Position numbers and translations under genes: made by a program. A stretch of 64,000 nucleotides of DNA, from NCBI GenBank assembly GCA_964550375.1, contig CAZJYX010000020.1:9531-73530 (forward strand). The letters run 5' to 3'. The notes beneath the pieces are model-generated. The model was not told the origin of the DNA and searched no databases. It saw nothing but the letters and a program-made list of their open reading frames with translations. This DNA comes from JAAYXS01 sp964550375 (GTDB lineage: Bacteria > Planctomycetota > Phycisphaerae > UBA1845 > Fen-1342). Each line of letters starts with the position of its first letter. The first letter of the stretch is position 1. Of the stretch, positions 9,079 through 17,349 are shown in pieces.

Positions 9079-10482
9079 ATGATGTTGGCTGTCACGCGGA
9101 CAGGTCTGCTGGTCATCCTGTTGGCGACGGCGGCGCGCCCACAGGATTCGCCGACCATGACCCCGCCTGCGCCCGGCACGCCACCATCACTGTCCGTTCG
9201 CCAGCAGGGCATTCGCGACCGCGTGCGGCAACTCGAAAGCCGCATGGCCATGCTCATCCGCCTGTTGGAGGAGAGTGGCCCGGACCAGGCCACGCGGCTG
9301 GGCGCGGCCATCGATTGGTCCGGGCAGCAGCAGCTCAAGCGCCGGCTGGGCCAGGTCGTCGAGTTGCTGGAGGCTCAGCGCCTCAGCGACGCCGAACGCG
9401 CGCAGGAGGCGCTGCTGTCCGACCTCGCGCAAATGCTGCGCCACCTGACCGACACGACGACCGACTACGACCGCAAGCGTGAGTACCGCAAGCGCCTGGA
9501 CGGCTTCAAGCAGGTGATTCGCGCACTGCTCGACGAGCAGCGCCGCGTGCTCTACGGCACGCAGGCCGCCCAGGCTCAGCCGGACCCCACCGACCACGCG
9601 GCACTACGCGCCCTGGAACGGCAGCAACGCGAACTCCAGCGCAACACGGGCGACCTGGCAGCCGACATGCAAGCAACGGGGGACGAGTCGACGGAAACCC
9701 CCGGCAGCCGGCAGATCGGCAACGCGGGCGGGAACATGCAGCGCGCAGCGGATCGCCTGGCCGAAGCCCGGCCGGCCGATGCAGCCCCGCTTCAGGCCGC
9801 AGCCCTCGAGCAGTTGCAGCGGGCCCTGGACGAACTGGACGACGCGCTCCGGCAGGTTCGTCGCGAGGAACTGGCCGAGACGCTGACCACGCTCGAGGCG
9901 CGCTTCCGGCAGATGCTGGCGCGCGAGCAGCAGGTGCGTGCCGATGTCCTGGTGCTCGGCACCCGGCCGGCTGACGAGTGGCCGCGGGCCGACCACTTGC
10001 GCCTGCTCGATGCGACCCAGACCCAGCAGGCCGTCGCCGAGGATTGCCAGGCCGTCGTACGCATCCTGCTCGATGAGGGCACCGCGGTGGTGCTGCCGGA
10101 ACTGGCCGCCCAGTTGGCCGCGGACATGGCGGCCGTCGCGGCACGCCTCGCCGACGCGGATGTCTCCGCAGTCACCGTGGCCGCCCTGGATCAGATCATC
10201 GCCCTGCTGGAGGAAATCACCGGGGCCATCGAGGGGCAGCGCCGGCAGGAGCAGGCAGACCTGCTGCGCCCGGCCGGTGGCGGCCCACAGGCTGACATGC
10301 GTTCGCTGCTGCGGCCATCGGCGGAACTGAGCCTGCTGCGCTCGTCGCAACAGCGCATCAACGAGCGCACCGCGGCATTGGCTGCTGATCCCGCGGATGA
10401 GACGCGCGCCGTAATCCAGGACCTGGCCCAGCGGCAACAGCGGCTGGCCGAGCTAGCGCAACGGATGCACGAAAGGCGGTAG
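9079..10482 (+). CDS. Secreted coiled-coil protein
   Basis: A 467-residue protein with a short signal peptide (hydrophobic 7-20, AARPQ). It is then almost entirely alpha-helical, with heptad-like Leu/Gln/Glu/Arg repeats that predict long coiled coils. No enzymatic motif is visible. It starts 29 bases after the previous gene, with GGAAG before the ATG pair, and ends 2 bases before the next start. The helical composition and tight packing suggest a periplasmic partner of the VWA protein. Function unknown. Confidence 0.7.
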   Translation: MMLAVTRTGLLVILLATAARPQDSPTMTPPAPGTPPSLSVRQQGIRDRVRQLESRMAMLIRLLEESGPDQATRLGAAIDWSGQQQLKRRLGQVVELLEAQRLSDAERAQEALLSDLAQMLRHLTDTTTDYDRKREYRKRLDGFKQVIRALLDEQRRVLYGTQAAQAQPDPTDHAALRALERQQRELQRNTGDLAADMQATGDESTETPGSRQIGNAGGNMQRAADRLAEARPADAAPLQAAALEQLQRALDELDDALRQVRREELAETLTTLEARFRQMLAREQQVRADVLVLGTRPADEWPRADHLRLLDATQTQQAVAEDCQAVVRILLDEGTAVVLPELAAQLAADMAAVAARLADADVSAVTVAALDQIIALLEEITGAIEGQRRQEQADLLRPAGGGPQADMRSLLRPSAELSLLRSSQQRINERTAALAADPADETRAVIQDLAQRQQRLAELAQRMHERR

Positions 10483-10484
10483 GC

Positions 10485-11522
10485 GTGCGGTTGGCGACAT
10501 ACATACTGGCGACATTGGCAGCGGCGAGTACCGCGCCGAGCGCGCTCGCACAGGAATCGTCCGGCCGCCTCGCACACCTCAACCAGGCCTTCCGTGAACA
10601 CATTGGCAGGCTGGGCCCGGAACACACAGCCGCCCGTGAACTGATCGAACAGAGCTGGCCGGCGTATAGTGCCGAGCAGCCCGAGAGCTTCGTCCCCGAC
10701 GCCCTGGTCCAGCTCTATCCGGTCTTTGCCGAGGCACTGGCGGCATTCGATTACGATCATCACCATCAGGCCGCACGGCTGCTGGAGCCGTTGGCCGCGC
10801 ACGCCGACCCCTACCTTGCCGCGACGGCGCGCTACTTCCACGTGCGTCTGCTGGTGGCGTGCGGGCTGCTGGAAGAGGCTGAGGCCCGGTTGCAGGACTT
10901 GCCCGCGCAGCGCGACGAGCTGGCGGCGCACACGCCCTACGCCCCGCACTTCTGGCTGATCCGGGCGCATTGCCAGGCCGGCAACCTGCGCTATGAGGAG
11001 GCCGGCCGGACGCTGCAAGCGCTGCTGACGGATTTTTCCGATGCCGGCGAGGCGGTCAGCGCCGCGGCCCGCCAGATGTTGCTGGAACTCGCCGGTCGCC
11101 GCGCGGGTTCGCTGGAGGAAGTCGCCAAACTGATGGCGTATTCCGCCGCCCGGCTCGACTCCGCCGATGTGAGCGCGCGGCTGCGCGGCCGTCAGGACGA
11201 CATCGTCACGCTGCTGGACCGGCTCATCGCCGAGGCGCGGACGCTGGAAGACCTGCAAGCGGCCGGTGCCGGGCAGCCGCGTTCCGCCCAGCGGGGCGAC
11301 GACCAGCCGCGCGCCGGTGCACAGGAGTCAGTGTTGCCCGGTGCACAGGCCGGCGAGATCGGCGAGCTGCACGATGTGCCGCGCGGCACGCCGGGCGAAG
11401 CCTGGGGGCAGCTTCCGCCGGCCGAGCGTGAGCGCATCCTGCAATCGCTGCGCGAGCGCTTCCCCTCGCGCTATCGCCAGCTTGTTGAGCAATACTACCG
11501 ATCCCTGGCAGAGGAGCAGTGA
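10485..11522 (+). CDS. Secreted TPR-like helical protein
   Basis: A 345-residue protein with a GTG start two bases after the previous stop, and a signal peptide (Ala-rich, ALAQE). Residues 55-200 look like degenerate tetratricopeptide helices (AARLLEPLAAH, EEAEARLQ, EEAGRTLQALL). The C-terminus has the WGQLPPAERERI motif followed by FPSRYRQLVEQYY. I recall this tail from proteins in VWA/Bat-type operons of Planctomycetes and Bacteroidetes. A scaffold role is likely but inferred. The stop overlaps the next start as GTGA. Confidence 0.7.
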   Translation: MRLATYILATLAAASTAPSALAQESSGRLAHLNQAFREHIGRLGPEHTAARELIEQSWPAYSAEQPESFVPDALVQLYPVFAEALAAFDYDHHHQAARLLEPLAAHADPYLAATARYFHVRLLVACGLLEEAEARLQDLPAQRDELAAHTPYAPHFWLIRAHCQAGNLRYEEAGRTLQALLTDFSDAGEAVSAAARQMLLELAGRRAGSLEEVAKLMAYSAARLDSADVSARLRGRQDDIVTLLDRLIAEARTLEDLQAAGAGQPRSAQRGDDQPRAGAQESVLPGAQAGEIGELHDVPRGTPGEAWGQLPPAERERILQSLRERFPSRYRQLVEQYYRSLAEEQ

Positions 11523-12790
11523 GCATGTTGCCCCGCGCGGCCCGAATTCTCTTGCCGCAAGCAACCGTCGCGGTCCTGTGGGCCCTGATGCCCGCTGCGT
11601 TGGTGCGGTCGGCGTGCGCCGACACCGGCGCGCCCGCCCCGCCGCGGCTCAGCATCACCCAACTCAACGGCCAGACCGCTACCGGTCAACTCGTGGAAGT
11701 GGCACCCGACCTGGTCATTCGCGTCGAAGATGACGCCCTGACGATCCCCTGGAGCGAAGTGCTGCAGATTCGTCCGCTGGCTGCCCGGCCGGCGGAACTG
11801 CCGGGCGCTGAAGCCCCGCTGCGTTTCTTCCTGGTCGACGGCTCCACGTTTGGCGGCGAAATCATTTCGGCCGAAAGTGCGGACCTGGCGATTCGGCTGG
11901 CCGACGGCCGCACGTGCCATCCGGATCTCGCGGCGCTGCGCGCGGTGCACGTGCGTTCCGCCGGCCCGGCTGGCCAAGCCCGCCTGGCCGAAGCAGAGCA
12001 CGAGCAGGCGGCGACGCCGGCGGATGCCGCCGCGGATGTCGCCGTCGTGGCCCGGGGCGACGAAGTCCTGGTGCTGCGCGGCCGCATTCTGGCGTTCGAT
12101 GCGACGGGCGCGCTGCTGGACTGGAACGCGCGCGTGGTTCATCTGCCCTGGGCGCGCCTGGCCGGCCTGCTGTTCTCGCAGACCACCGAGCGGCGCGCCG
12201 CCTGTCTCGTGCGGCTGCACGACGGCGACGCGCTGGCCGGCGCGATAAGCGGCGGCACAAGCGCGGCGCTGCTGCTGCGCTCCGCCATCTTCGAGCAGGA
12301 CCTCGCCCTGCCGTGGTCGGCCATCAGCCGCATCGATTGCCGCAGCGACCGTCTGGTCATCCTGTCGGACGTGCCGCCGCTGCGCTACGAGTTCGAACCA
12401 TGCTTCGACAAGACCTGGGATTACGCCCGCGACGCAACGCTGACCGGCGGGCCGATCATGCTGGGGGGCCAGGTCTACGCCCGCGGGCTGACGATGCATA
12501 GCCGCGCTGCGCTGACGTACCGGCTCGACGGCGCCTTCACCGAATTCGCCGCGGTCGTCGGCATCGTCGCTGAGATGGGCCCGCGCGGCTGCGTCGATCT
12601 GCGCGTGATGGGCGACGGAAGCGTCCTGTGGGAGGCACGGGACGTGCGCGGCGGCCAGGCCCCGCGGACGGTGACAGTGGACGTTGCCGGCGTGCAGGAA
12701 CTGCGGCTGGAGGTCGATTACGGGCGTGACCTTGACCTGTCCGACCACGTCGCCTGGGGATTCGCCCGGCTGATTCGCCGAGAACCGTAA
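11519..12790 (+). CDS. Secreted protein with C-terminal NPCBM domain
   Basis: A 423-residue protein from a GTG overlapping the previous stop by 4 bases; an ATG two codons later is equally possible. A signal peptide is present. Residues about 40-280 repeat small beta units (LVEVAPDLVIRV, TFGGEIISAES, DALAGAISGG), each resembling a short Sm-like or SH3-like strand set. Residues about 290-423 match the NPCBM carbohydrate-binding fold (ARGLTMHSRAALTY, FAAVVGI, VDLRVMGDG, LRLEVDYG, DHVAWGFARL). NPCBM modules bind sugars in glycosidases, but no glycosidase domain is present. It may recognise envelope glycans. Confidence 0.78.
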   Translation: MSMLPRAARILLPQATVAVLWALMPAALVRSACADTGAPAPPRLSITQLNGQTATGQLVEVAPDLVIRVEDDALTIPWSEVLQIRPLAARPAELPGAEAPLRFFLVDGSTFGGEIISAESADLAIRLADGRTCHPDLAALRAVHVRSAGPAGQARLAEAEHEQAATPADAAADVAVVARGDEVLVLRGRILAFDATGALLDWNARVVHLPWARLAGLLFSQTTERRAACLVRLHDGDALAGAISGGTSAALLLRSAIFEQDLALPWSAISRIDCRSDRLVILSDVPPLRYEFEPCFDKTWDYARDATLTGGPIMLGGQVYARGLTMHSRAALTYRLDGAFTEFAAVVGIVAEMGPRGCVDLRVMGDGSVLWEARDVRGGQAPRTVTVDVAGVQELRLEVDYGRDLDLSDHVAWGFARLIRREP

Positions 12791-12800
12791 GCGAGAGAGC

Positions 12801-14381
12801 ATGCCGACAGCGCCCGCGAATCTCAGCACCACGCCCAGCTCGGCCCGCCTGGCCGTGCTGCTTGTCTGCATTGCGGCGCCGCTGGTCTGCGCTCAGGACG
12901 CCAGCAGCGCCCTTGAGCTGGTGCGGGCCGATGAAGACCGCCGCTGCGCCGCCTTCGCCACCGTCAGCCTGGCCGTCGTCTGCGTCTTCGAGGATCAGCG
13001 TTGCACGGTAGGCGGCGCCGGCGTCCTGATAGATTCGGCCGGCTACGGCCTCACCAACTTCCACGTCGTGGCGGCCATTCTGGATTCACGCCGTGCTTAC
13101 GGCGGGCTGGCCGACGGTCGCCTCTATCCGCTGCGCGTGATCGGCATCGACCCCGGCGGGGACATCGCGCTGTTCAAGCTCGAGCACGACGGCCCGTTTG
13201 AACACGCCACCTTCGGCGACGCCGACCAGCTTCAGGTCGGGCAGTGGCTGGCTGCGCTCGGTAACCCCTTCCTACTCGCCGAAGACTTCATCCCGACCAT
13301 CACGCTGGGCGTCGTCAGCGGGCTGCACCGCTACCAGTACGGCGCGGGCAACCTGCTGGAATACGCCGACTGCGTGCAGGTCTCCACGTCGATCAACCCT
13401 GGCAACTCGGGCGGCCCGATAGTGGACCTGGGCGGCCGCGTGGTCGCAATCGCTGGGCGGGCGTCGTTCGAGGAGCGCGGCCGGGTCAACGTCGGCCTGG
13501 CTTACGGCGTACCGATCAACCAGGTGCGGCGTTTCCTGCCGGCGCTGCGGGCCGGCCGGATGTGCCGGCACGGCACGCTGGGCGCAACCGTCCAACTGGT
13601 TGGCCAAGAGCTGATCTTCAACGCGGTGCAGGACCTCTCGCCCGCCGGGCGCGCGGGGATCGAGCTTGGCGATGTGCTGCTGAGCATCAACGGCCGGCCC
13701 GTGCGGACGCCGAACGAGTTCAACAACGCCATTGCGAGCTTGCCGGCCGGCTGGCCGGTTGCGGTCGGCCTGCGGCGCGGCGGGCGCGACCTGCTGGTAC
13801 ACACGCGGCTGGCACCGCTGGCGCTGCCGAACCTGCCGGTGTATATACCGACGCTGGCGGACAACCACGCCGAGATTCGACGCCTGCTGGCTGACTTCGC
13901 CGGTCGCGATGTCGGCCGCGCCGGCCCGCGAGTCGTGAACATCACCTGCGAAGTGCGTCACGAAGGCGAGGACGGAGAACTGCAGTCATCCTGGCCGAGC
14001 GCCGCCGTCGCGCAGGAGTGGCACGAGCTTGTCACCCCGCTGCTCAGCCTGCCCGAACTGGACGTGACCTGGGAGGCGCTGGGGGGCGACGAGGTTCAGG
14101 GCTGCATCGTTTCTGTCATCGAGCAGCGCCGCCCGGACAGCCGCCGCCTGCGCTGGAAGCTGGATTTTGACACCGGCGAGCTGCGCGCGGTCACAATTGG
14201 CGACGCGACCGAACCCGAACTCGTCACCTGGCAGCCGGAAGCACGCCGCCAGTTCGGCGACCTGCGCTGGCCGGCCAGGTGGGTTCGACAAACGGCCGCC
14301 GGCGAGCGGCTCGTGATTCATGTTGATGAGCTGGTCATTGAGGGCATGGATGAACCGGTTGACCAGGAGGCCAAGCCGTGA
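12801..14381 (+). CDS. Trypsin-like (DegP/S1C) serine protease with PDZ domain, triad intact
   Basis: A 526-residue secreted protein; the signal peptide ends near CAQDA. The triad is complete: H88 (TNFHV), D121 (GGDIAL) and S203 (GNSGGP). A PDZ domain (about 255-340, INGRPV) follows. Residues 350-526 are a C-terminal extension I do not recognise. DegP-type proteases degrade or chaperone misfolded envelope proteins. It sits 10 bases after the NPCBM gene and overlaps the next gene as GTGA. It is the first and only intact member of three tandem paralogues. Confidence 0.85.
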   Translation: MPTAPANLSTTPSSARLAVLLVCIAAPLVCAQDASSALELVRADEDRRCAAFATVSLAVVCVFEDQRCTVGGAGVLIDSAGYGLTNFHVVAAILDSRRAYGGLADGRLYPLRVIGIDPGGDIALFKLEHDGPFEHATFGDADQLQVGQWLAALGNPFLLAEDFIPTITLGVVSGLHRYQYGAGNLLEYADCVQVSTSINPGNSGGPIVDLGGRVVAIAGRASFEERGRVNVGLAYGVPINQVRRFLPALRAGRMCRHGTLGATVQLVGQELIFNAVQDLSPAGRAGIELGDVLLSINGRPVRTPNEFNNAIASLPAGWPVAVGLRRGGRDLLVHTRLAPLALPNLPVYIPTLADNHAEIRRLLADFAGRDVGRAGPRVVNITCEVRHEGEDGELQSSWPSAAVAQEWHELVTPLLSLPELDVTWEALGGDEVQGCIVSVIEQRRPDSRRLRWKLDFDTGELRAVTIGDATEPELVTWQPEARRQFGDLRWPARWVRQTAAGERLVIHVDELVIEGMDEPVDQEAKP

Positions 14382-15391
14382 AGCCGGGCGCCGGTCTGCT
14401 TGCACTCCTGCTCGCCGGCCTGCTGCCAGGCCCCTCGGCGGGCGCGCAAACACCCGCGACGGACAATCCCTTTGCCGCCGCGATCGACCGGGCCGGCCAG
14501 CGCGTCGTCAAGCTTCACGGCGCTGCGTTCGGACGCGAGCCGGGCTACGGCTCCGGCGTCCTGATTTCGGCGGACGGCCGAATCGTGACGACACTTTCGG
14601 CCATGCTGGCGGGCCGCACGCTGCGGGCCGTGCTGCCGGACGGCCGCGTGTTGCCGGCCGAACTCCTCATGGAGGACGAGCAGCGGCACCTGGCGCTGCT
14701 GAAGGTCGCGGCTGACGGGCTCCCGTTCTTCGAGTTCGATAGCAGCGCCCACCTGACGCCGGGCGACTGGGTCATCTCCGCAGCCAATCCTTTCAAGGTC
14801 GCCGACGGCCCGGAGCCGGTTTCGATCAACGTGGGCACCTTCTCCGCCCGGGCCCACCTGGCGGCCGTTCATCGCGCCCAGGACTTCCCGTATGACGGCC
14901 CGGTCCTGCTCGTTGACATGGTGGTAAGCACGCCGGGCAGCGCCGGCGGCGCCCTCGTGGACGCCGACGGCCGGCTGGTCGGCCTGGTCGGACGAGCGGT
15001 TACCGGCCGACGCACCGGCACCTGGATCAACCACGCCCTGCCGGTGGAACAGGTCGCGCAGTTCGTGCACGGTGAGCCGTACCGATCGGCCGGCGGCGAC
15101 GAGGACGCCACGGCGACTAATCGCCTGACGGCCCTAGGCATCCGCCTGCTCGACCTCGGCGGCCGATTGCGGCCGGCCTACATCGAACGCGTGCGCCCGG
15201 CCTCGCCCGCCGACATTGCCGGATTGCGCGCGAACGATTTGGTCGTCGCTATGAACGGCGCGGCCGTCAGTAGCTGCGAGGACTTCCGGCGTACTCTGCG
15301 GCTTGCCGCCGAACCGGACCGCGTCACGTTGGTCATAAAGCGCGGCGACGAAATGACAGTGGTGAACTTGCCGATGGAAACCTCGCCCTGA
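14378..15391 (+). CDS. Trypsin/DegP-like PDZ protein with incomplete triad
   Basis: A 337-residue secreted protein with a GTG start overlapping the upstream stop by four bases. It is clearly related to the preceding protease (GSGVLIS, TPGSAGG, a PDZ domain at about 245-330 with MNGAAV). By alignment the His position is S74 (TTLSAM) and the Asp position is H104 (QRHLAL), while S188 is kept. It is therefore unlikely to be a normal serine protease. It may be a regulatory or substrate-binding pseudoenzyme. The alignment was done by eye, but the flanking residues leave little freedom. Confidence 0.8.
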   Translation: MKPGAGLLALLLAGLLPGPSAGAQTPATDNPFAAAIDRAGQRVVKLHGAAFGREPGYGSGVLISADGRIVTTLSAMLAGRTLRAVLPDGRVLPAELLMEDEQRHLALLKVAADGLPFFEFDSSAHLTPGDWVISAANPFKVADGPEPVSINVGTFSARAHLAAVHRAQDFPYDGPVLLVDMVVSTPGSAGGALVDADGRLVGLVGRAVTGRRTGTWINHALPVEQVAQFVHGEPYRSAGGDEDATATNRLTALGIRLLDLGGRLRPAYIERVRPASPADIAGLRANDLVVAMNGAAVSSCEDFRRTLRLAAEPDRVTLVIKRGDEMTVVNLPMETSP

Positions 15392-16506
15392 TGACCGTGG
15401 CCAGGATCATGCCGGTAGTCTGTGTGTGCGCGGCGACGCTGGTAAGCGCTGCCGGTGATGCGGGCGCGGCCGGCCGGCTGCGCGGTGCTCAACAGCAGGT
15501 CTTCAACGCCGCCCTGGCCGCCGTCGAACCAGTCATCGTACGCATCGAGACCATCGGCGGAGCGGCGCCGGGGGACACCAGCCGCGCCGGCTTGGGCGAC
15601 GCGCTTCGGCCGGGGCAAGGTCCAGCCACCGGCGTCATCTGCTCGGCGGACGGCCACATACTCACCAGCAGCTTCGGCTTCCTGCACAACCCGCTGGTCA
15701 TCATCGTCACCCTCAGCGACGGCCGCTGTTTTGTCGCCAGGCTGATTGCCCGCGATTACCCCGGCCGCCTCACGCTGCTGAAGATCGACGCCGTCGGGCT
15801 GCCGGAGCCCGAGTGGCTGGCGGCCGCGCAACTGCGCGCCGGGCAATGGGCACTCGCCGCCGGCTGCGGCCACGCCAGCCCCCGGCCGGCCCTGTCGGTG
15901 GGTGTTCTCAGTGCGGTGGCGCGCCTAGGGGGCCGGGCCGTGCAGACCGACGTCAAGACCTCCCCCGCCAACTACGGCGGTCCGCTGTTCGACTCGGCAG
16001 GCCGCGTGATCGGCATCTGCGTTCCGAAGGCCGGGCAGGGCGACGACGAGGTGGCCGGCACGGAATGGTACGACTCCGGCATCGGCTTCGCGATCCGCCA
16101 CGACTACATCCAGGAGCGCCTCCCCCGGCTCAAGGCCGGCGAAGACCTGCATGCAGGCTTCATGGGCCTGAGGTTTGCGGAGGACTGGCCGCTGGTCGGC
16201 GATCCAGCCGCAGACGCACCGACCGTCGGCGTACGAATCAACGCCGTCCCGGACGGCCCGGGCCGCGCAGCCGGCCTGGTTGCGGGTGACATCGTGACAC
16301 ATGTGGACGGCCAACCTATACCCGGCCTGCTGGAACTGCGCCGCGTGCTCGCCCGCCGAGCCGCCGGCGACACCGTGGAACTTGCGGTCCGGCGCGGCGC
16401 CGAGCAGACGCGCGCGTCCGTCACGCTTGCCAGGGCCGCGGAGTTGCGGCAAGAAGGCGGACCGCCAGCCACGCCGCCCGATCCGGACCAGCCGCCGCCG
16501 GGTTGA
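15391..16506 (+). CDS. Trypsin/DegP-like PDZ pseudoprotease, triad lost
   Basis: A 371-residue secreted protein whose ATG overlaps the previous stop by one base. The fold is recognisable (GVICSADGHILTS, NYGGPLFD, a PDZ domain at about 265-345 with VDGQPI). All three catalytic positions differ: F95 for His, R126 for Asp and Y195 for Ser. The C-terminus is a short Pro-rich tail. It cannot cut by the trypsin mechanism and is probably a binding or scaffold protein. It is the last gene of the packed cluster; a 99-base gap separates it from lutA. Confidence 0.8.
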   Translation: MTVARIMPVVCVCAATLVSAAGDAGAAGRLRGAQQQVFNAALAAVEPVIVRIETIGGAAPGDTSRAGLGDALRPGQGPATGVICSADGHILTSSFGFLHNPLVIIVTLSDGRCFVARLIARDYPGRLTLLKIDAVGLPEPEWLAAAQLRAGQWALAAGCGHASPRPALSVGVLSAVARLGGRAVQTDVKTSPANYGGPLFDSAGRVIGICVPKAGQGDDEVAGTEWYDSGIGFAIRHDYIQERLPRLKAGEDLHAGFMGLRFAEDWPLVGDPAADAPTVGVRINAVPDGPGRAAGLVAGDIVTHVDGQPIPGLLELRRVLARRAAGDTVELAVRRGAEQTRASVTLARAAELRQEGGPPATPPDPDQPPPG

Positions 16507-16605
16507 CCGTGCAAAGGCCGAGAACGACAACGCCGCCGCGCATGTCGCGGTCAAGCCACGCATCGCCGAGTACAATCCCAAGACTGCGGCCGAGCGAGAA
16601 CAGCC

Positions 16606-17349
16606 ATGGACGTCGCCCTCTTCGTCACCTGCCTGACCGACACGTTCTTCCCGCGCGTGGGGGAGGCGGTCGTACGCGTGCTGCGGCACTTCGGCTGCCG
16701 GGTGCATTTCCCACCCGCCCAGACCTGCTGCGGCCAGCCGGCCTACAACGGCGGCTTTCACACCGAGGCGGCCAAGCTGGCCCGCCGCATGATCAAGGTT
16801 TTCGAGCCGTTCGACGCGGTCGTCAGCCCGTCCGCCTCGTGCGCCACGATGATTCGGCAACACTATCCGACACTGCTGGAGAACGACCCTGACTGGCGGG
16901 AACGCGCCGCGCGCCTGGCCGCCAGAACGCACGAGTTCACAACCTTCCTGGCGGACCGTTGCCAGGTGGACCTCGCCGCCCACCTGCGCTTTGCTGAGCC
17001 GGTCACGTTCCACTACCCGTGCCATGCCCGCGAGACCTACGGGGTGGAGCGGTTGCAGGGCTGGCTGACCGGCAGCGCGGGCGTGGACCTCCGCGTGCCG
17101 GAGCATCCCGACTGCTGCTGCGGCTTCGGCGGCGTGTTCGCCGTTGATTATCCCGAGATCAGCGCGGCCATGCTCGACGACAAGCTCAGGCTGCTCGCGG
17201 CTACCGGGGCACGCCTGGTAGTCTGCAACGAGGGTGGCTGCACGCTGAACATCGCCGGCGGCGCCCGGCGCCGCGGGCTGCCGCTGCGCTGTCGGCACCT
17301 GGCGGAGTGCCTGGCGGAATCGCTCGGCCTAATGGAGCCGCAGCCATGA
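16606..17349 (+). CDS. lutA: L-lactate oxidation complex, LutA (YkgE) subunit
   Basis: A 247-residue cytoplasmic protein of the LutA/YkgE family. It has two cysteine-rich CCG domains, seen as C41-C42 (TCCGQP) and C170-C172 (CCCGFGG), which bind iron-sulfur or heterodisulfide-type cofactors. The length is typical. With LutB and LutC it forms the non-flavin L-lactate dehydrogenase that oxidises lactate to pyruvate. The stop overlaps the lutB start as ATGA, which implies translational coupling. Confidence 0.9.
   Translation: MDVALFVTCLTDTFFPRVGEAVVRVLRHFGCRVHFPPAQTCCGQPAYNGGFHTEAAKLARRMIKVFEPFDAVVSPSASCATMIRQHYPTLLENDPDWRERAARLAARTHEFTTFLADRCQVDLAAHLRFAEPVTFHYPCHARETYGVERLQGWLTGSAGVDLRVPEHPDCCCGFGGVFAVDYPEISAAMLDDKLRLLAATGARLVVCNEGGCTLNIAGGARRRGLPLRCRHLAECLAESLGLMEPQP

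Noticed and set aside
12380..12420. A GTTCGAA string like a tRNA T-arm
   Set aside because: It is inside the coding sequence of the NPCBM domain and no cloverleaf can be drawn around it.
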